From: Salivita marina
GTDB taxonomy: Bacteria > Pseudomonadota > Gammaproteobacteria > Pseudomonadales > Azotimanducaceae
Length of the DNA: 64,000 nt
Direction: 5' to 3'
NCBI GenBank assembly: GCA_038144425.1
Contig: JAYQNS010000002.1
Coordinates: forward strand, 682,001 to 746,000
Both the position numbers and the translations under genes were made by a program. Below the pieces are notes generated by a model. The model had not been told where the DNA came from. It worked only from the letters and a program-made list of their open reading frames with translations, and ran no database searches. Below are positions 40,116 through 48,529 of this stretch, in pieces. Within the stretch, counting starts at the first letter, position 1; each line of letters begins with the position of its first letter.

Positions 40116-40298
40116 TCAGGGTCCTCTCAAGAAAAGCGTTGTGGCTAAAGTGCCTTCCTGCTTTCAATAAGCAAGTTATTCAATTCCCAGATTTTTGGGT
40201 GGCAATTCCCCCTCGCCGGTAAATCTCACCGCGGACTACCTGGTTGAAGTATTGACAGGCCAAAGTACGTTGCTGTGGCAAAAGTATGGATTACAGCG

Positions 40299-41117
40299 CT
40301 AGGTCGGACCTGCGATTAGCTTCGCGGAAAGTTGTTCAAAGCCCTCTAGCTCGGTCGGCCCCATTCCTAATTCATGGGTCTTTTCCTTCAGGGTCCCCTT
40401 TCCTGATAAGAAATGGCCATAGCTGGCCCACGCCTCGGAGCTCCTGAACTTATCTATATTTGGGCGGGCGCCCATCATCTTCTGGTGATCAGCGATTGCT
40501 GGCTTGTCACCGAAAAGCAGTTCAACGGCACTTTGGCCGCTCTTGACCGACATCATGCGCCTCGTCAAGAGATCAACAATATAGTAGATCGCGAAGTCGG
40601 CTATGCTGATTGCCTTGCCTACCGCGTAATCACCTGAATTTTTTCTTAGGATTTCTTCGAGATTGGCAAACTTTTGCGACAAGCCTGCGGTGGGCCCACC
40701 GAAGCCCCCGATGACATCGCGATCCCAATCTTTAAACTCCCAAATCGCATCGCTGATGGGCATATGAACATCGTCATAAATGTGAGCGAAGATCATTGTT
40801 GCTTTTGCGCGGTCTAACGGGTGTCCTGGCATGTAGCCAGCAAGCTCTGCAACGTACTGGGCGCAAGCGCTCGTTTCATTAATGGTTTCCCCGCGGTGCT
40901 TTACGACGGGGAGAGCCTTAAAAGGTCCAGCAAATTCAGGCTGAAACTTTTCTACCGTTGCCCAGCTTCCTAGGAACGTTTCCTCCACTGAAATAATGTC
41001 ATCTACAAAATCGAGCCCTGCGTCGTAGGCCATATACCTCGGTATAATTCCCCGGCCCGAACAGTCCCAGTAACGTAGAAGAAGAGTTTCAGCGGGAACC
41101 TCGCTTGACGATGGCAT
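40299..41117 (-). CDS. Glutathione S-transferase-like protein
   Basis: 272 aa. Thioredoxin-like N-terminus with RYWDCSGRGIIPRYMAYDAGL and the cis-Pro/Glu-Thr/Ser pair ALPVVKHRGETINETSACAQYVA, then an all-alpha C-terminal domain with the N-capping motif AVGKAISIADFAIYY. It fits cytosolic GSTs that conjugate or isomerise electrophiles. ATG at 41117. Substrate unknown. Confidence 0.82.
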   Translation of the reverse strand: MPSSSEVPAETLLLRYWDCSGRGIIPRYMAYDAGLDFVDDIISVEETFLGSWATVEKFQPEFAGPFKALPVVKHRGETINETSACAQYVAELAGYMPGHPLDRAKATMIFAHIYDDVHMPISDAIWEFKDWDRDVIGGFGGPTAGLSQKFANLEEILRKNSGDYAVGKAISIADFAIYYIVDLLTRRMMSVKSGQSAVELLFGDKPAIADHQKMMGARPNIDKFRSSEAWASYGHFLSGKGTLKEKTHELGMGPTELEGFEQLSAKLIAGPT

Positions 41118-41706
41118 TGGAGAGTCTCCTCTTAAGCGCCTTTGGGATTCGGGTCTACCTGATAATCGTTGATCTAGGCCAAAGCCTGAGGGTTCATTAT
41201 CTGGTTTGACGGATTGTTCGTGTTGCCGCCTTGATCCTTTGCGGCGATGTAATCCTTCCGCCGAGCTTTTTGCCCTTGCCTCGCCCCCCTCGTGCCGAAC
41301 GAAGCCTACTACCTAATTCGCCCATACAATTTCGGAACCGTCACCCTTCGCCCATTTGCGCAGTTCTGGTGAGGCCGTGCCATGGAGACGGAGGTGAGCC
41401 TCTTGAACATCGAACCCTAGAGAAGGGACACGCTTTCGAGATTCTGATTTTCAGCGTAGTCCCCTTGGCTGCGCACAGCAAAGAGAAAGGGCTCTCCGAC
41501 GCGACGGGAGGGAAGTTTCGTAAGGCTTAGTTTCAGTACGGGGAAGGTTGGCTGAAATGAGAAGGTAGTGTGCGCCGCGCATAAAGGACGGGAAGGGCAA
41601 GAGCGGTGACTCTCAGTTGCGGCCTCTTTTTTCCTGATGTTCCTACAAGTTAAGATTTGGTCACGTAACAACTTTAGCTTTTTTCTCTCGAATCGTCGGA
41701 GGAACA
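41118..41706 (+). other. Gap carrying a degenerate copy of chromosomal monooxygenase/SnoaL genes
   Basis: Three blocks match the region near 54 kb in the same order: 41313-41395 resembles 53412-53497 (3' end of the ABM gene), 41401-41435 resembles 54023-54057 (SnoaL gene) and 41503-41555 resembles 54268-54325 (upstream). Sequence between the blocks is deleted. No gene is left intact. Confidence 0.65.
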
Positions 41707-42729
41707 ATGAGAAGGGCAGCTATCGGAATACCATTGCTAGTTATTGTTACCGTAGCGGTAGCCCTGGAAATCGAAAAGAGGCCGCTTCCTAAGCTTTCTG
41801 CCAACCCTGCCCAACTGTCTTTGCAAGAGTTTCAAGATCTTTTTGACGCTTCTAAGCGATGGGGTGAGTTCGGCGAAGATGATCAGCTTGGAGCGCTAAA
41901 TCTGATTACGCCCCAAACTCGCGTGCATGCGGCCTCTCTCGTTAAGACTGGGGTCAGCGTAAGCCTAGCAAACCCGCTTAGCAAAACCGCTCAAGGAAAT
42001 TTTAGCGAGCCAATTGGCCACACCACTTTTGTCTTTGACCTTCCCCCTGGTTTCGACGGCGGGGAGTCTGCTGCCGGTGACGTTTTCAACATCAACTATC
42101 ATGGCGGCATTCACTCCCATATGGACGGCGTTGCTCATTTTGGTTGGCGCGGGAAGTTATACAACGGCTTCGAATTCAAGCCCGGGAAAGACGGCTTTCC
42201 TCATGTTGGTGTTGAGCACATCGCGCAGCATGGAATTTTTGGTAGGGGAGTACTCGTGGATTTGCCCCGCCTGTATGAAATCAACTACCTGCCGCCAGGG
42301 ACGGCCATCAAAGCAGAACATTTGGAGGCTTGGGAGCGGCGCACGGGAGTCGTGGTCGGATCTGGTGACATCCTGTTGATTCGTGTGGGCCGTTGGACAA
42401 TTGTGAAAGACAACCCGGCCTACGACGCATTAGAGGCAACTGCTGGTATTCATGCATCAATTGGACCTTGGCTGAAGGCTCGCGGGGTTGCCGCGATAGG
42501 CAGTGATGCCATCAGCGATGTTATGCCGAGTGGAGTGGAGAGTGTATTCAATCCGGTCCATACGATCGCTAATGCGGCCTTGGGGCTGCCTCTTTTTGAC
42601 CACCTGCAACTAGACCGTGCTGCTGAGGTTGCTGCTGAACTGAATCGACAGACATTTTTGTTCTCTGCAGCCCCCTTGAATGTTGAGGGTGCAACGGGTT
42701 CACCACTAACTCCGATGGCTGTCTTCTAA
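41707..42729 (+). CDS. Exported cyclase-family protein (kynurenine formamidase-like)
   Basis: 340 aa, ATG at 41707 after GGAGGA. N-terminal hydrophobic segment (IGIPLLVIVTVAVAL) for export or anchoring. The metal-binding motif HSHMDGVAHF (HxHxD...H) and SGDILLIRVGRW are typical of the cyclase/formamidase family (PF04199). Reaction is probably hydrolysis of an amide, lactone or formamide. Its last codons lie in a 52-nt stretch that recurs at 18893-18944. Confidence 0.85.
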   Translation: MRRAAIGIPLLVIVTVAVALEIEKRPLPKLSANPAQLSLQEFQDLFDASKRWGEFGEDDQLGALNLITPQTRVHAASLVKTGVSVSLANPLSKTAQGNFSEPIGHTTFVFDLPPGFDGGESAAGDVFNINYHGGIHSHMDGVAHFGWRGKLYNGFEFKPGKDGFPHVGVEHIAQHGIFGRGVLVDLPRLYEINYLPPGTAIKAEHLEAWERRTGVVVGSGDILLIRVGRWTIVKDNPAYDALEATAGIHASIGPWLKARGVAAIGSDAISDVMPSGVESVFNPVHTIANAALGLPLFDHLQLDRAAEVAAELNRQTFLFSAAPLNVEGATGSPLTPMAVF

Positions 42730-42746
42730 CTGTCGCTCACTGAGGT

Positions 42747-42765
42747 GTGGGTACTTTCGTGGGGA
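42747..42765 (+). promoter_or_regulatory. Right-end heptamer pair of unit 5
   Basis: GTGGGTA at 42747-42753 and GTGGGGA at 42759-42765, 12 nt apart, ending 58 nt before att core 6. The following GCGAAG...CGTATTGAAAACA stretch is shared with unit 2. Confidence 0.68.
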
Positions 42766-42823
42766 TCGCGAAGGCGGGGTCTATAAAACGTATTGAAAAC
42801 AGAGCCCTAGCTTACAATTGGGA

Positions 42824-42840
42824 TCCCGTCCGCTTCGCCA
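42824..42840 (+). repeat. att core 6 (distal boundary)
   Basis: 17-nt copy with one change (CGCTTCGCCA for CGCTCCGCCA), preceded by GGA. It is the last copy found; the sequence to its right returns to chromosome-like composition. Confidence 0.85.
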
Positions 42841-43137
42841 TTTTTCTCAAAGCAAACAAGCGCCTAGGTTGATCCGAGAGGGTCGGCCCTAGTGTCATTT
42901 GCGTCCTTTCACTATCTCCTCTCACTGGCTCATACCAGTCCCAGGACCCGTCAGGTTATTGCCTGGCTTCCGCCGTAAGCTTCCGCTACCACCTCTCGAG
43001 CTTTCTTTTTGAAAACGACTTTGCTCAGCACAGAACGAATCTGTTCGCCGAACAAGTTTGGAAAGCCAAAATAGCGGCCCCTCAGTCCCTCTAGAAAAAT
43101 TAGGACCCCGACGCCCGACCTCCGGTCCCGGCTACGC
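42841..43137 (+). other. Gap right of the array
   Basis: 297 nt. The open frame at 42951-43145 (minus) shows no recognised family and overlaps the phosphatase-like gene end, so it is not called. Nothing else seen. Confidence 0.5.
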
Positions 43138-43650
43138 CTAGCCATGATCGATAAAGTCGCGCCATACCTTGTTGGGCTTCCAAATCTTGTTTAGATCGCT
43201 TTGAGCGCGCTCTATCGGCCAGGCGAGCCTTTCCGTTCGGTACTTAAAGAAGAAGGCGGACACTCGCATGTTGGCTGCGCAATGGACCCAAAGACGTTCA
43301 TCGTTGCAGGCCTCAAGGGTTTCAATGAAGCGTTCAAAGTCTTCCCGGGTAGGCCTTGAAAAGACGACGGGGAGGTGGAAATAGCGGATGCCCAGGCGCT
43401 GAAGAATTTCCTATTCATCCTCTAGGGCGTTTTCCTGAGCCTTTGGCGCCAGATTGATGATCGTTGTGTAGCCCGCAGCCTTAATTAGCCCAAGCTGTGT
43501 TGCCGATGGTTGACCCGACGTAGTGATGCGGTTGTCTAGCTCTAGATAATTGAAAATGTCCTCGAGAGAGGTGGACCTGTCGGCCAGTTTGAGGCGCGAC
43601 CGAAGGAGGGTGGCCAAATATCCCAATATGTTGCGTATTACCCTGGCCAT
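43138..43650 (-). pseudogene. Tyrosine-phosphatase-like (DUF442-type) protein with an in-frame amber stop
   Basis: From ATG at 43650: LEDIFNYLELDNRITTSGQPSATQ and YTTIINLAPKAQENALEDE, then TAG at 43411-43413, then EILQRLGIRYFHLPVVFSRPT and the P-loop-like VHCAANMRVSAFFFKYR to a TAG at 43138. The frame is the same throughout, so one base change (probably GAG to TAG) split it. Intact length 170 aa. These proteins have a phosphatase fold with a C-x4-R signature, and true activity is uncertain. Confidence 0.75.
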
Positions 43651-43771
43651 AGCGTTTCCTCCCCAATGGTGGCGCGCTTCTTTGCCGTTTCAACGAACTT
43701 TCAAGGTCAAGTGGCTAGGAGTTTAAAAGGCTTAACCTTCTTACTCTGCATGGGCGCAGTTGATGAGCAAG

Positions 43772-44434
43772 TTAAGACTTTGCGCTTGCACGAAGCCCTT
43801 TCAAGAGCGTTGAAGTCAGGGTCTTGAACCCGCGATCATCCCCGAAGTGACTTTGGAACTCGGTGATTTCGGCCGGAAGGCTAGCCGAGTTCAATAGGCT
43901 CTTTGCCTTTTTGGATTGCGTACCCAGGATCAAGGTCGAGATCCCCATGAGTAAGATGGCGGCTTTTTTATGGGGCAACTTAAGTGCAGCGGCTGTGCGA
44001 GCCCCGAGGGCATCGAAGCGCCTTGCCGTCTCGAGCTTGGCACCAACAAGGGCCTCTAGAGATACGTTCTCTTCGATGCTGCTTTCGAGGCGGGCGTGAA
44101 GTTCCAAAAAGTAAGGATGAGCTTGTACGACCTCATAGGTTTGATCTACGAACCCCCCATCGCTGAGCTCCAGGGTCAATCGGGCCTCGAGCGCTTCGCA
44201 GAACTTATTGAAGGCCTCGCCGTAGAGAGCGAGAAGCACCTCCTCCCGGCTGCGGAAATAGAGGTACAGAGTCCCCTTCGCAAGCTCTGCCTCCCTGGCC
44301 AGTACGTTCATGGAGAATTTCTCATAGCCCACTTCCTGAAAGAGGCGTTGAGCTGTCCTCAGTAGGGCAGCCCTTCGCGCCTGCTTCGCGGAGTCCGAAC
44401 GGGCTCTGGAGGTTGGCGGTTTTACTTTTTTCAT
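43772..44434 (-). CDS. TetR/AcrR-family repressor
   Basis: 220 aa. N-terminal HTH (FSMNVLAREAELAKGTLYLYFRSREEVLLALY, about residues 40-71), then an all-alpha ligand domain. Divergent from the reductase gene at 44516; the 81-nt gap carries two 13-nt palindromes over a promoter, so it likely represses both itself and the reductase. Ligand unknown. Confidence 0.92.
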   Translation of the reverse strand: MKKVKPPTSRARSDSAKQARRAALLRTAQRLFQEVGYEKFSMNVLAREAELAKGTLYLYFRSREEVLLALYGEAFNKFCEALEARLTLELSDGGFVDQTYEVVQAHPYFLELHARLESSIEENVSLEALVGAKLETARRFDALGARTAAALKLPHKKAAILLMGISTLILGTQSKKAKSLLNSASLPAEITEFQSHFGDDRGFKTLTSTLLKGLRASAKS

Positions 44435-44453
44435 GGGAAAAGGGTATCAGGGT

Positions 44454-44497
44454 TTGACAAATGACCGGTAGTCAGAAAATAATGTGACCATTGGTCA
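44454..44497 (+). promoter_or_regulatory. Promoter with two TetR operators upstream of the reductase gene
   Basis: TTGACA (44454-44459), 18 nt, AATAAT (44478-44483). TGACCGGTAGTCA at 44462-44474 sits in the spacer and TGACCATTGGTCA at 44485-44497 just after the -10. The two share TGACC....GTCA and their centres are 23 nt apart. Confidence 0.75.
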
Positions 44498-44515
44498 TTT
44501 AAAGAGGATTCGGTC

Positions 44516-45520
44516 ATGGAAAAGGTTCTCGTTACGGGCGCGACGGGTTTTATAGGCCTCCACTGTCTTTCCCAGCTTCTAGACGCTGGCTACGCCGTGC
44601 GAGGGACCGTAAGGGATCTAGCGCGTACCGATGAAGTCCGAACCGCCATGGAGAAGGCAGGTAGTCCCGTGGCACAACTGGAGGTGGTGGCTGCGGACCT
44701 TCTCTCCGACCATGGATGGGACGACGCGGTAAAAGGCTGTCAGTACGTGCTGCACGTTGCGTCACCTTTTGTTGTCGGCGTGCCGAAGGATGAGAACGAG
44801 TTGATTGTTCCAGCGGTCGAGGGAACTACTCGGGTGGTCGAAGCAGCAATCCGAGAAGGCGTGAAGCGCGTTGTGTTGACCTCATCCTGCGCCGCTATCA
44901 CGGAAACTGGCAAAGCGGGCCAAACCCGGTTTTCCGAGGACGATTGGACCGATGCTAGTCACCCCGCTACCCCCGCCTATTACAAGAGCAAGGTGCTAGC
45001 TGAGAGGAAGGCGTGGTCGCTCATTGGAGCACAGGATAAAACCCAGCTCTCCGTTATCAATCCTGCTGGGGTCGTGGGTCCGATGCTGTCCCGTGATATT
45101 GGCACATCGAATGCGTTCGTCGGGCAGATCATCGAAGGACAGTTGCCTGGGTGTCCTAAAATGCATCTGGGCTTCGTCGACGTTCGTGATGTGGCCTCGG
45201 CCCACCTACTGGCGATGACCAACGACGCCGCAGCTGGCGAGCGATTTATCATCAGCGAACGGGAATTCTGGTTCAGGGAGATCACGGCAGCGCTGCGAGA
45301 GTCCGGGTTCGAAAAAGCGCCCTCCAGGGAGCTGCCCACCTGGCTGGTGAAGGCGCTAGGCCTCTTTAGCGGGGAGCTTAAGCAAATCGGACAGATGGCA
45401 GGGAAGGAAAAATTCACACCGTCAGATAAGGCGAAAGCGCTCCTCGGTTGGGCTCCACGGGACGTCACCCTAAGCTTCGCGGAAACTGCCCAGCAGCTTA
45501 AAGAGGAAGGGCTCATTTAA
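44516..45520 (+). CDS. NAD(P)-dependent epimerase/dihydroflavonol reductase-like SDR
   Basis: 334 aa. Rossmann start VLVTGATGFIGLHCLSQLL (TGxxGxxG), catalytic TSSCAAI and YYKSK (YxxxK), and NPAGVVGP. An extended short-chain dehydrogenase that reduces an aldehyde or ketone. ATG at 44516 follows AGAGGA. Controlled by the divergent TetR. Confidence 0.9.
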   Translation: MEKVLVTGATGFIGLHCLSQLLDAGYAVRGTVRDLARTDEVRTAMEKAGSPVAQLEVVAADLLSDHGWDDAVKGCQYVLHVASPFVVGVPKDENELIVPAVEGTTRVVEAAIREGVKRVVLTSSCAAITETGKAGQTRFSEDDWTDASHPATPAYYKSKVLAERKAWSLIGAQDKTQLSVINPAGVVGPMLSRDIGTSNAFVGQIIEGQLPGCPKMHLGFVDVRDVASAHLLAMTNDAAAGERFIISEREFWFREITAALRESGFEKAPSRELPTWLVKALGLFSGELKQIGQMAGKEKFTPSDKAKALLGWAPRDVTLSFAETAQQLKEEGLI

Positions 45521-45620
45521 ATTACGTGGGAAAGCGGAGCCCCTGGCCTCGGCGCGCTTTGAGGCTCCCGAACGATTCATGGATCTACTCCAGCGCCACC
45601 CAGGATGAGGAAAGACACCG

Positions 45621-46151
45621 TTGAGATCCTCCTTGGTTAACGTCATCGGACTCGTCTTGACAGTTTCGGTTGTCGCAGCGCTAATTCTTGCAGCGGTCAC
45701 GAAAAAGGTCTTTCACGTCGAAATAGAAATTGCCGCCCCTCCCAAGGCGGTTTGGGCCGTGCTTACGGATACGGAGCGCTATGCGGAATGGAATCCTACC
45801 CAGGTTGAGGTTCGGGGTGCTCATGCGGTCGGCAGTCACTTGGTTGCGGTATTTGATGCGCCAGAGATAAAGCCCTTTGAGGTTCAATTGACGGTGATTG
45901 AGATGGATTCTCCACGCCTCCTGCGGCAGGGGGGAGGGGTTCCAGGAATCATAACGTTCGATCACCGTTGGATGATCTTCCCGACCGAGCACGGATCGCT
46001 CGTTGTTCAGCATGAAGTTGATCGGGGAATTTACCTGCTCTTCTGGGACTCATCGTGGATCGAGCCTGCGTATCAACGTGCGAGCGAGGCACTCAGAGCG
46101 CGTGTCAATGGTCTCAGAACCCAAGAAATTCGAAGCAATGATCCTGATTAG
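45621..46151 (+). CDS. SRPBCC-family protein with N-terminal membrane anchor
   Basis: 176 aa from TTG at 45621, chosen because GAGGAAA lies just upstream. One TM helix (VIGLVLTVSVVAALILAAV) then a START/Bet v1-like helix-grip domain: EIAAPPKAVWAVLTDTERYAEWNP. Such domains bind hydrophobic ligands. It lies 100 nt after the reductase. Confidence 0.82.
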   Translation: MRSSLVNVIGLVLTVSVVAALILAAVTKKVFHVEIEIAAPPKAVWAVLTDTERYAEWNPTQVEVRGAHAVGSHLVAVFDAPEIKPFEVQLTVIEMDSPRLLRQGGGVPGIITFDHRWMIFPTEHGSLVVQHEVDRGIYLLFWDSSWIEPAYQRASEALRARVNGLRTQEIRSNDPD

Positions 46152-46318
46152 GCCAGTGAGTCGTCTCGCAAGATTGTGCGCATCACCACTAGATCGTGAT
46201 GCCGCTGATTCGAAGACTTTGCCGGCCTTCCTTCAGAAGGAATTTTAGACGCTGGGGTGACGGCCCCTTGAGAAGCTGGCGTTTCTCAAAAAAAAAGAGA
46301 AGAGGGCTCGTATCGCCT

Positions 46319-46780
46319 TCATTCTAATCCACAGGTTCCTTTCCAAAAGGCGATAAAGCTTGATCGGAACTTAAACTCCTCTTCTCTCGATACCGCTGGG
46401 TAGGAGGGGAACTCTTTCTGGTTTCGGCAGAACAGTTCTATGCCCCTCACGTTAGCCTCCCAGATCTCGGTATCTAGGACCCCTATGCTGTTGAGGTAGT
46501 GAAGGTTCTCAAAATATCTCATCAGCTGGCTGTCCCGAGCTTTCAGCACAGCAACGTCCTCATCGCTTATCACCTCGTTTTGCCGTATGCGGCGGCGAAT
46601 TTCACTAGCGCCCGATAAGTTGAGGTGCTCGTTTGCGATCGCCATGCGCGTCCGCTCGTAGCTAGATTGGGCCAGCATGCTGGTCTGGTTTTGTCTGATT
46701 TCTAGTATCAGAACGATAACGCTAATGATCAGCACGACGTTGCTGATAAGTCCGATAGAGTTCACCCAATCTGCCTTCAT
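46319..46780 (-). CDS. Hypothetical membrane-anchored protein
   Basis: 153 aa. One N-terminal TM (ISNVVLIISVIVLILEI) then a soluble helical region (RTRMAIANEHLNLSGASEIRRRI). Similar small proteins are common in marine bacteria and have no known role. Standalone gene. Confidence 0.7.
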   Translation of the reverse strand: MKADWVNSIGLISNVVLIISVIVLILEIRQNQTSMLAQSSYERTRMAIANEHLNLSGASEIRRRIRQNEVISDEDVAVLKARDSQLMRYFENLHYLNSIGVLDTEIWEANVRGIELFCRNQKEFPSYPAVSREEEFKFRSSFIAFWKGTCGLE

Positions 46781-46888
46781 GATTTACCTTCTGCCGCCGA
46801 AAATGATTGCGATTTGAGAAAGCGTGAAGGGGAGGCCGGCCCTGAATGATACGCGGGGCTTAAGCCTCCTTGCTCCGCCCAGGATAAG

Positions 46889-47488
46889 TTACCTAACGAC
46901 TAGGCCGAAATCGTCGAACAGGGTGCCTACGTCGGCATGAGTGCAATTGATATCGGCTTGATCATTACTGAAGGTCAGGCTCGCTTCGGAAAGGTTGCTT
47001 AAGTTCCAGCGCGTTGGATTTTCAAATTCAGCTAAGGAGCTCTGCGCAAAATGAGTGCCGGCCTTAGCTAAAAGGTTCTCGATTTTTTCTTCGGCACGCT
47101 CTTGCCCTAAGACAACATCTTCTCTTTCGTCCCCGAGCAGCCTGGCGCCTCGGAACTCGAAGAGCTGAGGGTATTGACTCATGGCGCCAGCTTTCTGCAT
47201 CTGCATAAAATCGACCTCAGCGGTTGAGATTTCGATCCCTGCGTTCGCAAAGGTTGCTTGCATATAGGTGGTTGCCTCGCTAGCACCGGTCTTTATCCAG
47301 ATTTGTGTCGACCTGAAATGCATTTGATCCTGGCCCTCCCCAGCCACGCCTTCGCAGGACCACGGGCCGTACTGAGTCAGGAGGTTCACCTGCTTCTCAA
47401 TTTCGGGATCAATGCCGGTATCTGCATCGCTGTCAACGCAGGCGCTGAGGAACAGGGAAAGGGGGAATAAACAAGCGGCCAGTCTCAT
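46889..47488 (-). CDS. Hypothetical lipoprotein
   Basis: 199 aa. Lipobox FLSAC at residues 13-17 after a short hydrophobic signal. The mature part has two likely disulfide Cys (PWSCEG and INCTHA) and no recognised domain. Periplasmic, membrane-attached. Confidence 0.7.
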   Translation of the reverse strand: MRLAACLFPLSLFLSACVDSDADTGIDPEIEKQVNLLTQYGPWSCEGVAGEGQDQMHFRSTQIWIKTGASEATTYMQATFANAGIEISTAEVDFMQMQKAGAMSQYPQLFEFRGARLLGDEREDVVLGQERAEEKIENLLAKAGTHFAQSSLAEFENPTRWNLSNLSEASLTFSNDQADINCTHADVGTLFDDFGLVVR

Positions 47489-47752
47489 ATCAGTCTCCCT
47501 GCCAGTCGTTCGTCGGTGTCATGCATGCTGTTGATACCAGCGTAGCTCTGCAAATCACAAGCTCCCTTGGTGGATCTGAGAGGAATGCTAAGGCAATTCC
47601 GAATATTTCTTACAGAGTCTGAAAGCTTTAATCGCGATTTGTACCGGCTGTCGTCTTCTGGGAAGGGAAAGAACACGATTGACATGAGTCTTCGGAATGA
47701 TCCGAAGTGATGAGCGTCTACGCCTCATCTAAGCCAAAAATGGAGAAGCCCG
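47489..47752 (+). other. Gap without a supported gene
   Basis: 264 nt between divergent genes. A minus-strand frame of 66 codons (47485-47685) has no conserved features. Confidence 0.5.
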
Positions 47753-48529
47753 ATGAAACTTTTCTCAACGCTTGCTTCTGCGGCACTGATGGCCGCAACG
47801 TCCCTTCCTGCTTTCTCGGCACCTCATGAACCCATCGCCGAGTATCGAGTTGAGGCGATTCCGTTTTCCTTCCAGCCCGGAAAGAACATGGGCGATTTAA
47901 TGGCACTTAAGGAGGAATTTGCCAAGCTCTCAGAAGCCGGCGATACCTCCTATAGCGCTTATATTCTTACGCCACATTTCGTGAGTCAGGGCAGTGGTCC
48001 AATCGAAAATGATTACGATGGCGTTTGGATTGGCGTTGCTCCGAATGCGACCGCCATTGCCAAGGGGCTTCGGAACTATCTTGAAAATGGAAGCCGCCTT
48101 GACTCCAAGTTCCAGAAAGTCATCTCCTTCAGACAGCGCATGCTTAATCGCGGGGAAATTATCTACCGCGGGGACGATAGCGAGGCGGAGGGTCCGGCTT
48201 TCGCGATGTTCAGCACCTGCCGCTTAAAGGAGGGGGCGTCGAGAACGTCAATGCGGGCGGTGAATAGCGCTTGGTCTACTCGCGTCGCTGAGTTGGGGTT
48301 CAGCTCTGCTTCCCACGTTTGGTGGGCGGGATTCGGGGTCCCTGATGCGCTACAGGGCGCCTTCATTAATGCGAGATTTTTCCCCAACGTTGAAGCTTGG
48401 GGCGAATCCCTTGATGGGCTTAGGGCGAACGGCATGTTTGCGTCAGCGGAATGGCGTGCCCTGCGAGAAACCATGGAGTGCGGACCAGCCCGTACTTATT
48501 TTGGAAGTGCCTTCTACGAGGCCGAGTAG
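47753..48529 (+). CDS. Secreted protein of unknown function
   Basis: 258 aa. Clear signal peptide MKLFSTLASAALMAATSLPAFSA. The mature protein is beta-alpha mixed, with ILTPHFVSQGSGPIENDYDGVWIGV and AWGESLDGLRANGMFASAEW; the overall pattern suggests two repeats of a ferredoxin-like dimeric barrel. No catalytic motif. ATG follows GGAGAAGC. Confidence 0.7.
   Translation: MKLFSTLASAALMAATSLPAFSAPHEPIAEYRVEAIPFSFQPGKNMGDLMALKEEFAKLSEAGDTSYSAYILTPHFVSQGSGPIENDYDGVWIGVAPNATAIAKGLRNYLENGSRLDSKFQKVISFRQRMLNRGEIIYRGDDSEAEGPAFAMFSTCRLKEGASRTSMRAVNSAWSTRVAELGFSSASHVWWAGFGVPDALQGAFINARFFPNVEAWGESLDGLRANGMFASAEWRALRETMECGPARTYFGSAFYEAE

Larger units (their letters stand above)
38245..42840 (+). mobile_element. 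tRNA-Asp array unit 5 (4.6 kb)
   Basis: Bounded by att cores 5 and 6. Contains a ruined sulfatase, a MetX-like hydrolase, a GST, a degenerate copy of chromosomal genes and a cyclase. No recombinase. The cyclase stop lies 17 nt from the right-end heptamer pair. Confidence 0.72.

Noticed and set aside
13399..42840. The array as a CRISPR locus or an integron
   Set aside because: The repeats are tRNA ends kilobases apart, not short regular repeats; there is no integron integrase and the cores lack attC-type structure.
42951..43145. 64-codon minus-strand open frame with a hydrophobic N-terminal part
   Set aside because: Not recognised, no clear ribosome site, and its 5' end overlaps the conserved end of the phosphatase-like gene.
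47485..47685. 66-codon minus-strand open frame upstream of the lipoprotein gene
   Set aside because: No conserved sequence and no convincing start signal; it lies in a promoter-sized gap.
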